64,000 nucleotides of DNA from Sweltsa coloradensis (Eukaryota; Arthropoda; Insecta; Plecoptera; Chloroperlidae), in the NCBI GenBank assembly GCA_024449915.1, contig JAMZAV010000102.1:310001-374000 (forward strand), in the 5' to 3' direction. Shown in pieces: positions 46,701-59,680 of the stretch; position 1 is the stretch's first letter; every line of letters starts with the position of its first letter. The notes beneath the pieces were generated by a model. That model did no database searches and was not told the origin of the DNA. It worked only from the letters and a program-made list of their open reading frames with translations. The position numbers and the translations under genes were made by a program.

Positions 46701-48094
46701 ATTCTAAATTAATTTTGTCAATCATAAATGTGTGTGTATTATTTTAGTTTGTCTGTATAGTGTATAAGCTCTAAATCCTGTTGAGTTTATATTTTACCAT
46801 CTGACTTCTTTTACATCTCTGCTTATTACGGTAGTGTTTTTTTTTATGTTTCTTATCGTACTCTTATTTAAAGAATGTATTGTAATCCAATATAATAATA
46901 ATAATAATTATATATATAAATTATTTTTTTTTTTTTATTATTCTAGAACTTTTGTCACAACAGTGCCATCATGCTTGAAGGTAACTGTCATTATAATTTT
47001 TAATTTTTAGCTATATTTTCTTAAAGTTAATTTCTATATTGTGTTTGGTAGGACTAATATTAAGTATGTAGTTATACGTATTAATTTAATACAAAGTGAA
47101 TTTGGATAGTAATGTGCGGACTATTCTCAAGAGAACATGCCATACAACGAAAAATTTATCTGCGTTACCGCACTACTAGTTTATCTCTAAGATTAATTTT
47201 GATAATATCCTACATTAAATTAAGTTAAATTACATATTTTGTTTATTTTAATAAGATTCTGAGTTGCTCACACTGGTAAGGTGGAAGAGCGAACACTGTT
47301 CGAACCTCGCCATTTTGTAAATGTAATGTATTATTATTATTTACAAATAAAGTTCACTTATTATTATTAATAAGTAAAAACGAACGTATTACAAAGGTCA
47401 GCAAACGGAAGGGACTTTGAAGTAATGGAGAATTACTTAAAACAGAGAAATGGAAACTATGATAATAATGACGACACAAACGAATTCCTTTGACTTCATT
47501 TTCGGTATACATATAATAAAAAAATCTTTCAATTTGCTTTGTAAATAGTTTGAATTTTACTTAATACACCGAATATTTTATGAATTATAGTAACGACAAC
47601 CTAATTGTGTATATACACTTCACTCTTTTCAGGTCCGGTATTTCAATGTCCAGTAAGAGTGGCACATAAATTGAACTGTCACATAACTTGTTATCACTAT
47701 GCAACCACCAATTAAAAGGCTTGCAGTTTATTCATTTTATCATTAAAATATTTACAAATTATCTAGTAGAGTTAAACCTTAAACAAGCAATTGCATTGTT
47801 TAAATTTTCTTCTTTTTTTCAAATATTCCCTTAGCCGGAATGATGTAATTCTTTGGATTGTGCATGTATATTAGACACGTTCTACTGTAGGCCCTACATC
47901 ATTGCTGTTTTCTGTGCCATCAGCTAATCACAATATCATATCAATTAGTATATATTATATACATATTGCTTTATATCAAACATTTCTTTCTTCTTTATGA
48001 CTACTATTATTTTGCTATACTCTTTTTTAAATTTTTTTTTCACTTTCTCTGCAAAGAGATACTTGTACACTGTACTAGTCTTAAGTGAATAAAA
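43701..48094. other. unassigned AT-rich DNA
   Basis: The longest featureless stretch. AT simple repeats near 46895-46945. A lone B-box-like TGTTCGAACC near 47300 has no complete tRNA. The last 40 bp before the microsatellite (AGTCTTAAGTGAATAAAA) look like the 3' end of a retroposon. Confidence 0.5.
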
Positions 48095-48252
<158 letters not shown>

Positions 48253-48847
48253 GTAAATATTTAATAAGAGGACTGGATTTTAACTTGACATTGAAATTCT
48301 ACTCCTAAGTTGATATTATTGAATAAATACCGTTTGGTTAAATCATTCAATAATGTGACATCTCATAACTGGTGCATTAATGTTAAATCAACTATTGGAC
48401 ACCATAGTTATACAAATTGGTGTTATATGCTCATGTTATCGCACATAAAACCAGACTAAGTCACTTTGTGCTAACAAATAGTATCTTAATCGAGTCGCCT
48501 TGATGGTAAACTTCCCACTTTGTTTTAAATATCTCTGTTGGTAGAGTCAAAAGTGATGGCATTCAATAAAACTCATTCAAATAACCTACCTGGATCGTGT
48601 CCAATGGTATAGTTGTCTTTCTAGGCCTACCGCTATCAAAACATCAAAGCAACCAGGCATTTTGTAGGACCCACTAAATTTAATCCCAAGCGAGCGTGTC
48701 TCGAGTAAGGCTGGATTATCATTCCGGCTCTTCTGAGCCTGCTCAAGTGTAAATTAATGCAATCAATATCATAATAATTTAAACGCCTAGAGCGACGTTT
48801 AATATCAAAGCATTTGATTCTTCCCATTAAGAAAACTCATCTCGCTT

Positions 48848-49147
48848 TTGCACACCTGTGATTTTCCCCAACTAAACTGGTTATCGTTTCACAATATCTC
48901 GAGTCTAGATTCGCAGGTTTTTGATAGCTCGTGTGTGAGTCAGAACGGATGGAGCGAGTTTGCGGCTCACTCGCACGCCGCCGTGGAGGCCTGGTGGGCG
49001 ATGTTTACTCTGCTCTACCCACTCCCCGTTTACAATGCAAATATTCCGGCCGGTGTGGGGATAGGCATCGCCTGGGTTTCGTTTGTTCAAACAAAATACT
49101 GAGCAAGGCGCAGAGGTCCAGGCGCTCGGCCCTGGGCCAGGCCCTGT
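48848..49147. other. GC-rich patch with short open frames
   Basis: The most GC- and CpG-rich 300 bp of this part of the window. The plus frame to 49102 includes SQNGWSEFAAHSHAAVEAWW and VYNANIPAGVGIGIAW. It overlaps other open frames and shows no clear splice sites. Possibly a CpG-island-like promoter or a decayed exon. Confidence 0.3.
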
Positions 49148-49215
49148 GCTAGGGCCTGGGCTCGGGCTAGGGCTAGGGCTAGGGCTAGGGCTAGGGCTAG
49201 GGCCATGGCTCGGGC
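49148..49215 (+). repeat. (GGGCTA)n array, telomere-like
   Basis: About seven perfect GGGCTA units (a one-base variant of the animal telomere unit GGGTTA), with degenerate GGGCCT/GGGCTC units at both edges. Confidence 0.9.
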
Positions 49216-49378
49216 TCGATTTGACGAACATTTTCGTTTAAACATCTTGAACATTCAGTTATTGTGGTGGCGTTATCAAATGGTTTAAGTTTAAAATGAT
49301 GTATGGGTCCTCCGAGATAGTGTTCGCTAAAAACCAAGTTATTTAGTCCCGACTCAACGGAAATGTTAGAAGATGATG

Positions 49379-49565
49379 ATGATTATTTTGTAGCTCAATG
49401 TCTTATATTAACGCACGTATGCTATTCGTGACGATCAGTGGTTATAGCTGAGGGTGAAGGACAATTACCAAAAAGGATGCCTTATGCGTGATCCGAAACC
49501 ATGTCCTCGAAGAGCCACACGCTTTGGACCAGCGCCCTAATCGTACGTGCCACCTCGGACAGCGG
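49379..49565 (-). mobile_element. tRNA-headed SINE family 2, copy 3
   Basis: The minus-strand head TTAGGGCGCTGGTCCAAAGC, then GTGTGGCTCTTCGAGGACAT, with a decayed B box (GGTTTCGGATCAC), the body AATTGTCCTTCACC and GTCACGAATAGC, then GTGCGTTAATATAAGAC, and an (ATC)n-like tail into 49370. Confidence 0.8.
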
Positions 49566-49724
49566 AAAAGTTTGTGACGATCTACTTATATTACAAGGAT
49601 TTCTAGGTTAAACCTATCTATATAATGATATAAAGTTCCTAATTTTCTCTATTTCCTGTATTAATTGATGATTAATTAAATTAAGTTTGAATGTATGTCA
49701 TTTAAAAATTGCTCATGTGTTTTA

Positions 49725-49949
49725 GTTTAATCATAAACGCCAGGCCCCAAACTCACGGCCCTATGACCGATGTTCGGCCGCTTTAATTCTAAACGCCAGG
49801 CCCCAAACTCACGACCCTATGACCGATGTTCGGCCGCTTTAATCCTAAACGCCAGGCCCCAAACTCACGACCCTATGACCGATGTTCGGCCGCTTTAATC
49901 CTAAACGCCAGGCCCCAAACTCACGACCCTATGACCGATGTTCGGCCGC
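49725..49949 (+). repeat. 56-bp GC-rich satellite, four units
   Basis: Units start at 49735, 49791, 49847 and 49903 with AAACGCCAGGCCCCAAACTC, followed by CTATGACCGATGTTCGGCCG. Units 2-4 are practically identical; unit 1 has one or two changes. The unit is far more GC-rich than its flanks. Confidence 0.95.
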
Positions 49950-50879
49950 GATAACGTACGAGAGCAGCGAAGGATCAAAGTGAAAACTCTATTAAAAGAA
50001 CACTTATCAATTTACACAGCAGAGGGTTAGATAGCGACGCGGCGACGCCATTGTTTTACTTTCATCACGGGACTTCAGAGATATATTTTCACAGCTGGTG
50101 CTATGGATTTCGAGCACATAAACCCTTGTGAGAATAATAACGATGCCTACCAAAATAGAAGCATGCCCGCGCCGTAGTTGACTCCGACCCTAGAACTCTT
50201 TTAGAAAGTAATAACTTTGGAAAGTTGGGGTTGTCATAATTTTGTTTTATTCGTTTATGAAATCAGCATTCGTGGAAAGGTTAGAATCCAAATATAGAGG
50301 AATATAAAACCTTCCCAAAATAGATCCGTTTATTATCTGGACGGCTATAAAATATGATGGAAAGTTGTAGTTTAGATTAATTTAATACATTCTCAAATAT
50401 AAGTCGAGTCATCCAAGGTCACAATTATTTGCATACACAGCATGATATGAGTAAATTTGAGTTGATTTTCCTAAGAGGAAGCAGTTTTTTACGTGAGTTT
50501 TCTTTTTCCTCTGCCACCCCAGATATGTCGCATGCCATGTTACTTATAGTCATTAAATAAATAGTAAGGATGACTTAAACATTGTACTCTTCCCCTTAAA
50601 TAGCTTCGATATATTTAATTAAATTTATACATTGTATATCATTTTCTTCTCTCAAAACATCCAAATACGTTTCTACTAACTCAGTCATTTGTTGAACCAA
50701 TCGACGTTCCACAAGTGTGACGTAGGCAATGAATTTTAAAATTATATGCTAGATAACAATAGGCATTATGTAGAAGAATAAAACAATAAGTCAACCAAAC
50801 CACGAATGATCTTAAAACTTTTTTTTTGGAAAGATGCTTAATAGTGAAATAAAATGAAATATTATTGTGAAACGAAGCT
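49950..50879. other. unassigned DNA
   Basis: The first 150 bp after the satellite stay moderately GC-rich (AGCGACGCGGCGACGCCATT near 50032), then AT-rich. No gene called. Confidence 0.45.
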
Positions 50880-51065
50880 TTCATGTATGAATTACTTTTC
50901 CGTCCGTCCGTCCGTCCGTCTGTCCCCCCGTCCGTCCGTCTGTGCGTGTCACGTCTCATGATAAAAACCGAACACGACCCCAGATATACATGAGTTATTA
51001 TTGACATTGCGAAGAATGGTACAAAATGTTTTTGGTGACTTTTGGGGTTTACGGGGACTGGTGTA
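50880..51065 (+). mobile_element. family G repeat, copy 4
   Basis: ATTACTTTTCCGTCCGTCCG, then GTGCGTGTCACGTCTCATGA, then AAAACCGAACACGAC, then GAGTTATTATTGACATTGCG, then TTTTTGGTGACTTTTGGGG. No 17-mer follows. Confidence 0.75.
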
Positions 51066-54000
51066 ACCTTATTGATGTGGGCTTTTTTCTGTACACTGTA
51101 CTTTCATCAAGCGCGTAATTTTAATTATAAAACATGTTTTATTATCCTGTACAAAGTACCATAGTGAGAGGAAAATGTTTAAATTGCAATCTACACTGAA
51201 ATACATTTTATCTGATGATTTCAAAACAATTGATAAAGTCTTTAATTTCTTGCACAATGTAAAGCTGTTTCAATTAATTTATTATGCATTTCAAATATGA
51301 CAAAAAATACTCTACTGATAATGATAACTCTACTGTTGAGTGCCCCAAAACAACACTAACTAACTTACTTTCTGGGTAAGATTTTGTTTGCTTGCGTTTT
51401 TTTACATTCTGTTAATTACGTGGCATCTCTCCCTGTTTATTTTACCACTGTATTCGTGTATATTAAACTATATTTGTGTTCATGATTCTTCATGACTGAA
51501 GGAATGAGATATTGATAAACGTCGATTGACTTCTCCTTGCCCAGTGTACGTAAAAAATATTTTCCTCTCTTCCTTGCAGGATAACAAAAACAAAATAAAA
51601 TGTAGCCTACATACAATGAAACTGAAACATAAAGCATATTATGATAACGCAAAAAGGGATTTTATTTTTTAAATCGCATATTCCGAGTTTTTAAATTTTG
51701 TCTTCGAAATTGTCTTGTAGTCCAAAAGTACACTTGAGTTTGAGCTTTGACAATATTTTTAACCAAAGCGGTTTCTTCTAACCTGGCGGGCTCGGGGCGA
51801 CGCCCAGTATTCATATGAGACTCTTTATCATGTGCCAGTTGACTTAAACGACGCGCCTGATATTACAAAGAAGACGTTGAGTTCACGTGGCTTTCTTTGG
51901 ATTACAAGTCACTTTTTAACCGGGAAAAATTCCAAAGGCTAACTTTGTTGGTATGATGTAAAACAGGTTATTTCGTATGCGTCCCAACTATTCGCTACTG
52001 TTGTCAAATATAATTCACTTCTTTCAGTTGGAATATGATATATCTTCACATCTATTGAATTTGCATCTTTTCTTTGCTATATTTATACGTTGTTCCTTAA
52101 ACTGTTAATAAAATGCAACTTACAATGTAGAGACAGGTGTACCATACTTAGAACTATAGCACAATTTTTTAAGGCTTCTTACCACACTTAACTAATCAAC
52201 TAATAACTTAACAAAACGTAGTTTGTTTTTGTTGTTTTAGAAGAACAGAATGTGAAGCATATTTTCATATTTAATTAACGGTTGTTCTGGAAGACTACGA
52301 AACAGTACGTCCATAGACATCAAAAAGTAGTGAGAAGGATTTCTTAAAGTAATTACTTTGATTAATTATGAGTGAAAATTGTAAAGTACACAGTAAACTC
52401 CATAGAAATAATCTGTGCGCCGAAGAGATTTCAAAGTTTACTTAAGTTTACTTTAATGTGCATTTAATTTTTGTAAACACTCCTGTAACGAAGTATTTCA
52501 TATGATTTCAACAATAGAAATGTAAGTAGAAGCCACAAGAAGTTAACAATTGCGACATTGTTAATTTCGACCGTCATAATGAATTGCTGCCAACATACTA
52601 ATCGGCAAACACAATGTCGACAAATTTCTTGTTTCTCTTTCAATTTTGTTTAGTGTCTACTTTTGAATTCAATTAAATATGAACGATTAAAATAAATTAT
52701 GCTTTCTAGGAATAACAATTGACATTCGTCTCAAAAGCAGACCCTGACCTTATCTTCGCCTGTATTGTTAAGTATATGTTAAGTCAAACAATTAAACTGA
52801 TCGCATTGATAATTATAAGGTAATCCATACTGTTGTCTGAAGGTAAATATGTCGTCGTTAATATATTACTTGTCAACCCTTCGATATTCTGGTAATGGTG
52901 ATACGCTTGCTATCTTGGAACATAAAGAAAATATAAAATTATTCATATTGAAATGTGCGTGTGTTAGGTGTACAACTAAATAACACACACCTATATAAAC
53001 TCGCGTTTACACCCAATGAAATCAGCCTTATTTTCATTAATGCGTTTCGAGTTAATTATTTGAAGCTTCAGCCTTGATACAAAATTGGTTACTCGCACTA
53101 AATAGATTAACCGTTCAAACATGTTGTGCAGCCCACATCATCGGCAAGCTTGAATGGCTTTCAAAGCCCTCAATCCAATGTAATTTATGTACAGAATAAA
53201 GCGGGTTTTTATGGTGCGATGAATACTCGACAAACCGGAGCATCAATTTGAAGCGAGTAACTTTTATACTATTTTTTTTTATTTTCATAGATGCATTCTA
53301 GTTCTGTTTTCAGTTATCGGATAAATACAATAACGTTTTTAGAATACAAAGTAAGAATTTTCTATATGATGATTTAATCAAACCGATATAAAACTCACCT
53401 AAATCGCCAAGTCGGCTGGCACACAAAATAGTGAAGTAAACTAAGCAGAGGTTTTGATGTTATATTTTAGAATAATATGTAATATAAAGTCTGTTATTTA
53501 TTCGATTTAATGAAATACAATGCAAGATATGGAGTTAAAAATAAGAACTTGATGAAACAATAAAGAAAAGACAGTGAATATCAATAAACTTATCTAGGTA
53601 TTATATTTGGGATAAATAAACATTTAAACGTCAGTAGTTCTTCAAACGTAAAGAGATGTTCTTAAAAAAATGTTACGTTTTGGAAGAAAATACTATAAAA
53701 CATGCATACATGATTGTTTCAAAGTGCATTTTATACAATACACGACATTTGTTTTAGGTCATACTAAAAATGTCTTATCCATTACAAGTTTAAACTTGTT
53801 TAGTTAAATCAGTGAGTAAAACGTTCACGTTACCGAACTGTTAAACGATGTGTTTCCCCGCTAAACCATAGATACGGAAATACTCTTTGTGATCCTCCGC
53901 TCCTCTTTTCGTATTGGTCTGAAACTCTCTGGAGAACCCCAAACAGTTTAGGTACTATCACAGTTCGTTACTGACGCTATTTTGGAATAATGTTATTTAA

Positions 54001-54339
54001 GGATCACCTACAGGTGGGATATTTAAGAATAACCGTCGTGTTTTACAAAGATTTTTGATACAGTAACATTCGTTCCAAGTTATTTGAATTTTGTGTTACT
54101 TTTATAGAATATGAAATGAGGTTTTCAAGACAAACACAATTAGACTGAGTGCATGGTTATGTGGGCTATGCATCTAGAACCCAGGGGAAGAGATAGTCAA
54201 AATGCCCTTGTTCACTGCGCGAGCTTTAATCCAGAATATAAATCTTCTGACTTGATAGCGGATCCATCTTTGTATCATTTTTTTAATTAACTCCAGTTTT
54301 GAACAGGGTTTCGAAATATATTACGATAAGATCCACACC
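51066..54339. other. unassigned AT-rich DNA
   Basis: No supported gene or recurring repeat in this 3.3 kb. Confidence 0.5.
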
Positions 54340-54385
54340 CCCCCCAAACCACCCCCACCCCCACCCTGTCCTCCCACCACCCCAA
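54340..54385 (+). repeat. C-rich low-complexity tract
   Basis: Repeated CCCCCACC/CCCACC steps; possible quadruplex on the minus strand. Confidence 0.85.
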
Positions 54386-54929
54386 CAAAAAGCTTTGTGA
54401 ACTGAATTTGGCGTAAAATTTTATTATTAACCTCTCAACACATATTAGCCTCGAACAAAGGAAGGTTATGGAATATAATTTTTTTGTTAAGATTAGGTTT
54501 TTTATAGGGATCACCGCGAGATCTGATGCGTAATTAGTTTCGTTGAAGGACTCAAGCCTTAGACCACGGCAATTGCTAAGCTTTCCTGCATTATTTAGGG
54601 ATTTAATTCACTGAACCAACGGCGGCATGGCCATGCTTCAACACATTTATATGCCCGACATTTTCCGCCATTGCCCTTCCTTTGATAAAAACTTTTTCAT
54701 ATTTAAACGTAACGGATGTTCTTGCCATTTTGTAATCATAAAGCAAAACACAAGGTTATCTTTCAAACGAAGAACGTATTTTAAATACTAACTTTTTTTG
54801 AACAATTTAATCTTTTTTCGCAATATACTTAACTTCACAAAACATAGAAAAATATATAAAAGTGAGAAGCAAGATTAATTCTGTATGTAATTTGTTTATT
54901 GTAAATTTGTTTGATTTTCTGCGCATCTG

Positions 54930-55045
54930 TCTGTCATTCCCGTGTCACGTTTCACCATAAGAAACACACGTGAAATCAGATTGATGTATGCGCCCGTTTG
55001 TTGGTATTTCCCTTTAATCAGGATGATAGGATCAGGTATACAGAC
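54930..55045 (+). mobile_element. family G repeat, copy 5
   Basis: CTGTCTGTCATTCCCGTGTC, then ACGTTTCACCATAAGAAACA, then AAATCAGATTGATGTATG. It abuts the (TTTA)n tail of the LINE that follows. Confidence 0.65.
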
Positions 55046-55056
55046 AGGGCTAGAAT

Positions 55057-56340
55057 TTATTTATTTATTTATTCACTCAAATACAGCATTGCTGCCATTT
55101 TACATTGAGGTACTAGGATAATAAATTTAAAATCATATTATAAAAACATAAAATGTTATAAAAACAGTAGAACATAATCATTTCAGTAACATATAGTTGG
55201 TTAACACTTACAATAACTTGAATAAATATAAATCAATAGTTAATAACATAATGATGATATACAATGAATTACCTATACGATGATGAATTGATGATATTTA
55301 ATAAACTACTGATATGTATAAAAAGAACAAAACATTTTAAAAAACAATAAATAATCAATTTGTTTTAAAACTTAAGCTTAACTATCCAATTAATGATTTG
55401 TGAGATGCCGAATTGATGATAAAAAAGGTCGAAATTCATTAGCAAAAATGTCAATTAATGGAGATTGTGGGAAGGAGTTGAAAGTTGTAGAAAGACGAAT
55501 AAATAGTGATCTTTTCGTTGTTGATAGACGGGGAGTTGGGACATGAAACAGGTGACACAGTCGAGTAGAACGAGAAGGAACTCTGAGCGGGAACAATGAC
55601 ACTAGAATGTCGGACCTAATATGTCCATTTACAACGCGATGCAAGAACGCCATGTCTGACCTTTGTCGACGCGAGTCTAATGAAGACATCCTGAGTAGTT
55701 TCATTAATTCTTGCTTTGTTTGGTTCCTGCATTCAGGAACACAATTTCGCACAATAGCAAGAAAAAATAAACCACTCGATCAATTGTTTCAAATTTGTTT
55801 GAGCTGCCATTGACCAAATCGAGAACAGTACTCAACTATTGGTAAAACACAGGTAGTGAAGTAAGCTCTTAAAGCAATGGGGTCATTAATTTCAGTTTAT
55901 CTGTATAAAATCTTCAGCATAGACATAGCTTTAGAAGTTGTTTTCTGAATGTGTTCCTTAAACATAAGTTTTGAGTCTGTTAACACTCCTAGATCTTTCT
56001 GGCATGTCACCTTCGCTACTGGACGTTTCATAATAAAATATTGACAATCAATTGGGCTTGACCTATGCGTAATAGACAAAATTGAACATTTGTCTGGATT
56101 CGGCTTTAGGCACCAGTCCACACAATACATAGAAAACATATTGAGTGAATTTTGAAACATGATTGAATCCAAAAAATTGTTAATAACCATCATTAATTTC
56201 AAATCGTCAGCAAAAAGTATCACTTTGCACAATTGGTTATGCATATAATCCATAATATCATCGAGGAACAAGGTATAGAACAACGGCCCCAAGACACTGC
56301 CTTGTATGACACCGGAAAGTACAGAAAGCCATGATGATGA
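55057..56340 (-). pseudogene. 5'-truncated Jockey/CR1-type LINE with reverse transcriptase
   Basis: Minus strand. The reverse transcriptase fragment has VIQGSVLGPLF and LDDI (the box before the catalytic site) and then LFADDLK, the (Y/F)xDD metal-binding site, in the 55897-56412 frame. After a frame change the 55390-55752 frame has DSRRQRSDMAFLHRVVNGHI and LFIRLSTTFNSFP, the usual C-terminal end of such proteins. The 3' UTR then runs to a (TAAA)n tail at 55057-55074. The 5' part (endonuclease and fingers) is missing. No full reading frame remains, so it cannot act alone. 56341-56412 is not LINE: it holds a (GATAT)n step and the 17-mer. Confidence 0.85.
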
Positions 56341-56376
56341 TATGATATGATATGACGAAAAAAGGGATATTTTATA

Positions 56377-56393
56377 ACCCGGCACCTCCACCA
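56377..56393 (+). repeat. 17-mer ACCCGGCACCTCCACCA
   Basis: Exact copy of the recurrent 17-mer, here 36 bp beyond the 5' break of the LINE. Other copies: 22232, 27907, 27963, 32706 and 63145, all plus strand. Confidence 0.95.
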
Positions 56394-56412
56394 AAAAGTT
56401 GGAACTTAACAT

Positions 56413-57929
56413 GGGGCATTTTATATTACATATTAACGTTCTATAATTACTCTAAACTTGCTTCCTGTTGTGGGTACTTTTGTACCCTTGCTTTTTAATG
56501 TTTACTTTCTTTAAAGTTAAATTATGCACCAAATCAAATAAACACTGGAACAGGTAAAACAGATCGTACATTTCACAAAACATAAATTAATATAAACATA
56601 CTGTATTTAAGATCGAATCACTAGTGCAAGTCAAGATGGTGTAAAACCTATAACAATATAACCGGGAACTTCTGAGAATAATTTGTCACAGATAGAAGAA
56701 AAGCAGCTATTATTTTTATGTGTTTTAGCATTTGTATTATCACGCATGGTCGTACGACAAAACGTTTTGTGAATGACTTTACTCATGACGATAATATACA
56801 AGTTATGTAGAAATGATTTAGATATAACATTGCAAGTAGAATGCACAAAATAAATATGCTTGTTTTAAACAGGCCTAGTAACAAGGAACTGGAAGTAACA
56901 CTTCACTGGCAAAATATTTTGGATGCAAATCTATTTAGTTTATATTTTAAGTTGAATATAGATGTACATTTTAAAGAAAGTTTATTCAGTAAAAGTTTAC
57001 AAGATGCATGTATCATTACTTTAAAAGAATCATTTTTACAATATTTTGAAAGTCATAACTTTTAACTGTGACTTTTTGAAGCGCCCAATAGCATGACCTT
57101 TCACTTTCTTGCCCGCCTTACTAATAACTCATGTTACTTGAACATTTCATGAACAAACGCCATAAAACTTTCCCAGGTTTGCTAGCTTTCTCTCGACGGT
57201 TCCACAATAAACCGTTTGCTAAACTTCCGTGTTTGAGTGTATCTACGCTGCACGAAGACAATTAAGTGCTTTGCTTTAAAATGTATCATAAAACAAATCA
57301 CTTAAAACTGAAAGCGGTGTGTATTAATTAAATCAAATAAGTGAGGGTTATTAAAATAAGTTTAACAGATAAGCGATAGTAATCACAATTAGTGTTCGTT
57401 TAGATTACCGTTGTCGTTTTCCGTGTACTATAAATAACGTAAATTTTATTGAAAGCGTTCAAAATTAGTGAAAGCATTAAGCGATGATGCAAAGAATATA
57501 TACTATTTTACCTATATATCAATTTAAAATACGATATTGTTTACAAATAATTTACTTTAATTTAGTTTCTATTATAGTTAGGTTTCAATTCCAGTGAACA
57601 CTTGAATTCAAAGAAACGCATGATTGCAAATGCATTTACAATAGTGATAACATTAGTTGAAACACCCGTTAATTTATGTATCACAAAAACGTCTAATGAA
57701 CATTTATTTTTCTGAATACCTGTAGCCAACAGAAAGGAGACGTGTCAACAAGTGTGAATAAATAAATATTTATATGATATATTGTTACAAATATATTTGA
57801 AGACGTTGGGGTTACAATTCCTAATAATAATATTACAATTTGAATAAAGTTTTACTTCTTCAAAGTCTTTTGAATTTGTGGGAATCATACATTTTCGTAC
57901 GTCTTAACAACGCAGCGCATAATAAATAC
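56413..57929. other. unassigned AT-rich DNA
   Basis: An open frame at 56841-57065 plus has no domain or splice context and is not called. Confidence 0.45.
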
Positions 57930-58125
57930 TGAAGTTGTTCCGTATTGTCCTTGTTGATTCTGGCGTTCACCACGGCTGGATCTAGCCTATCAAGTTAATA
58001 ATAATTCCGGTCTCTAAATGGTCTGGTCATTGATCTCTGTTTCCTCGTCAATGGCGTCGGATCCGACATAGTTGGCTTGGTCCGCTTTCATATTTAGGTC
58101 CCACACTGAAAATCAGGAATTTGAC
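57930..58125 (+). mobile_element. SINE family 1, 3' part only
   Basis: GGTCATTGATCTCTGTTTCC, then TCGTCAATGGCGTCGGATCC, then AGTTGGCTTGGTCCGCTTT match the body of the 27310 and 33282 copies. No tRNA head is visible. Confidence 0.65.
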
Positions 58126-59068
58126 AGAGGGGGTGAAATAATGTCGAATGTTCTGTGTTCATTCGTAGATTTTGTTCCCTACACACTGCACCCAAGGTTA
58201 TAAATAATGACATTCAAACTAAGATACAATAATAATTATTTTCACCTTTAAACCCTTTGAATAACTCATTATTATATATTTTGCCACACGGTGCTGTGTA
58301 GCTCCGCGTGTTTTATGTCGACAGAAACATGCTCTTAAACTATTCATCTTCATCTGTAAATGAAATATACACATTTAGGTGTAAAATGTGTATTAAAAAA
58401 TAAAAATTAACATCATATAATGTGTTTTTAATTATGTAAAAACATGTGATAATTAATGTGGTCTGACCCTACGTTTGTGAAGTTTTGCTCATAGACGTCG
58501 AGTATGAGTGGTTTATGGTTGTTAGAGATTGTTAACGACAATGCGCTATGCCATATAGTTCTCTTTAAACAGGTAAACTTTTAGAATTTTAGATTTTCAG
58601 TCCTCCACTGACACACTTCCTCCTAGGTGACTATGTCCTTTCAACGGTGTTGCTAAATGTGCATGATTGGTACTACAAGTCATAAGTAGTTACATGCGAT
58701 AAGATTGTGTGTGTTACAATCATTATTATTGTTTAACTAAATTTATAATTCTTCCTACCATATTTCTATCACTTCATAGAACTGCATTTATACCGTTGCC
58801 TATGATTCTCGAGTGACATGGTATAACCGCATTAACAAACAATAATTCTTGTCATTCCTTTTTTTCCTTGAACACACTCTTTTTCTGGTGAATTAATATC
58901 TCCATAACGCTATTGTTATGTACTACTTTCATAATTATACCCCTTATGCAGCTCTTTTCTCTCAGTTTAACTAGAAATGAGGAAAAACAATATATTCTCT
59001 ATCCAAAACTAGTGAATTATTTATATTTTGAGAAAAGTATAATTTGGAAGGCGCATACCGACTTTTTT
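58126..59068. other. unassigned AT-rich DNA
   Basis: No supported gene or recurring repeat. Confidence 0.5.
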
Positions 59069-59680
59069 TTGGATGAGCGTAGCGAGCGAAGCAAAGATTC
59101 CATTTCACTACACTGGAGAAAAAAATCTGGAATGTTTTTTTTTGTATTTTTGTCTGTTAACATGATTCCGGCTAAACCGATACTCCGATTGCAATAAAAT
59201 TTTCTGGAGGCCTTCAAAATCTCTGACCTTAGAACTAACACGTTTTTGAGCGCAATCGAAAAAATATTTGTCATGAAAAACGCAATATTACGATTTTTTC
59301 GATTTTTCCAAGATTTCTTCGACTTTTAACACCTACATGCTTTAACCGATTGTAATGATTTTTTAACAGAACCTTAAGTTTATGAATTAATATATTCTTG
59401 TGAAATTTGAGCGCAATCGAAAAATTATTTCCTAAAAATCGCAATTTTACGTTTTTTTCGTTTTTAAAAAAAAAATTCTTCGACTTATAACACCTACATA
59501 CTTTATCTGATTAAATAATTTTTTCAGAACCTTAATTTTATGAATTTATATATTCGTGTTAAATTTGAGCGCAATCAAAAAATTATTTCTCATGAAAATC
59601 GCAATTTTACACATTTTTCGTTTTTAAATAATTACGCTCATCCAACAACGCGCCTACAAAGCGTTTGTGAAGCTTCCTAG
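59069..59680 (-). mobile_element. family A element, copy 4
   Basis: GGATGAGCGTAGCGAGCGAA, then TTCCATTTCACTACACTGGA, the core GATTGCAATAAAATTTT, then two to three subrepeats and the end TACGCTCATCCAACAACGCG ... GCTTCCTAG. Close to copy 1 in length and orientation. Confidence 0.85.

Noticed and set aside
47270..47330. tRNA gene with TGTTCGAACC
   Set aside because: The B box is present, but the distance to any A box is too short and the stems do not form.
49148..49215. True chromosome end
   Set aside because: The array is short, has a variant unit, and ordinary sequence continues on both sides.
48905..49231. Minus-strand frame rich in Pro-Ser repeats
   Set aside because: Produced by the (GGGCTA)n array.
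56377..56393. 17-mer as primer-binding site of a complete LTR element
   Set aside because: In the needed orientation the neighbouring bases do not show an LTR edge (TG...CA), and no LTR pair or gag-pol sequence is seen near any copy.
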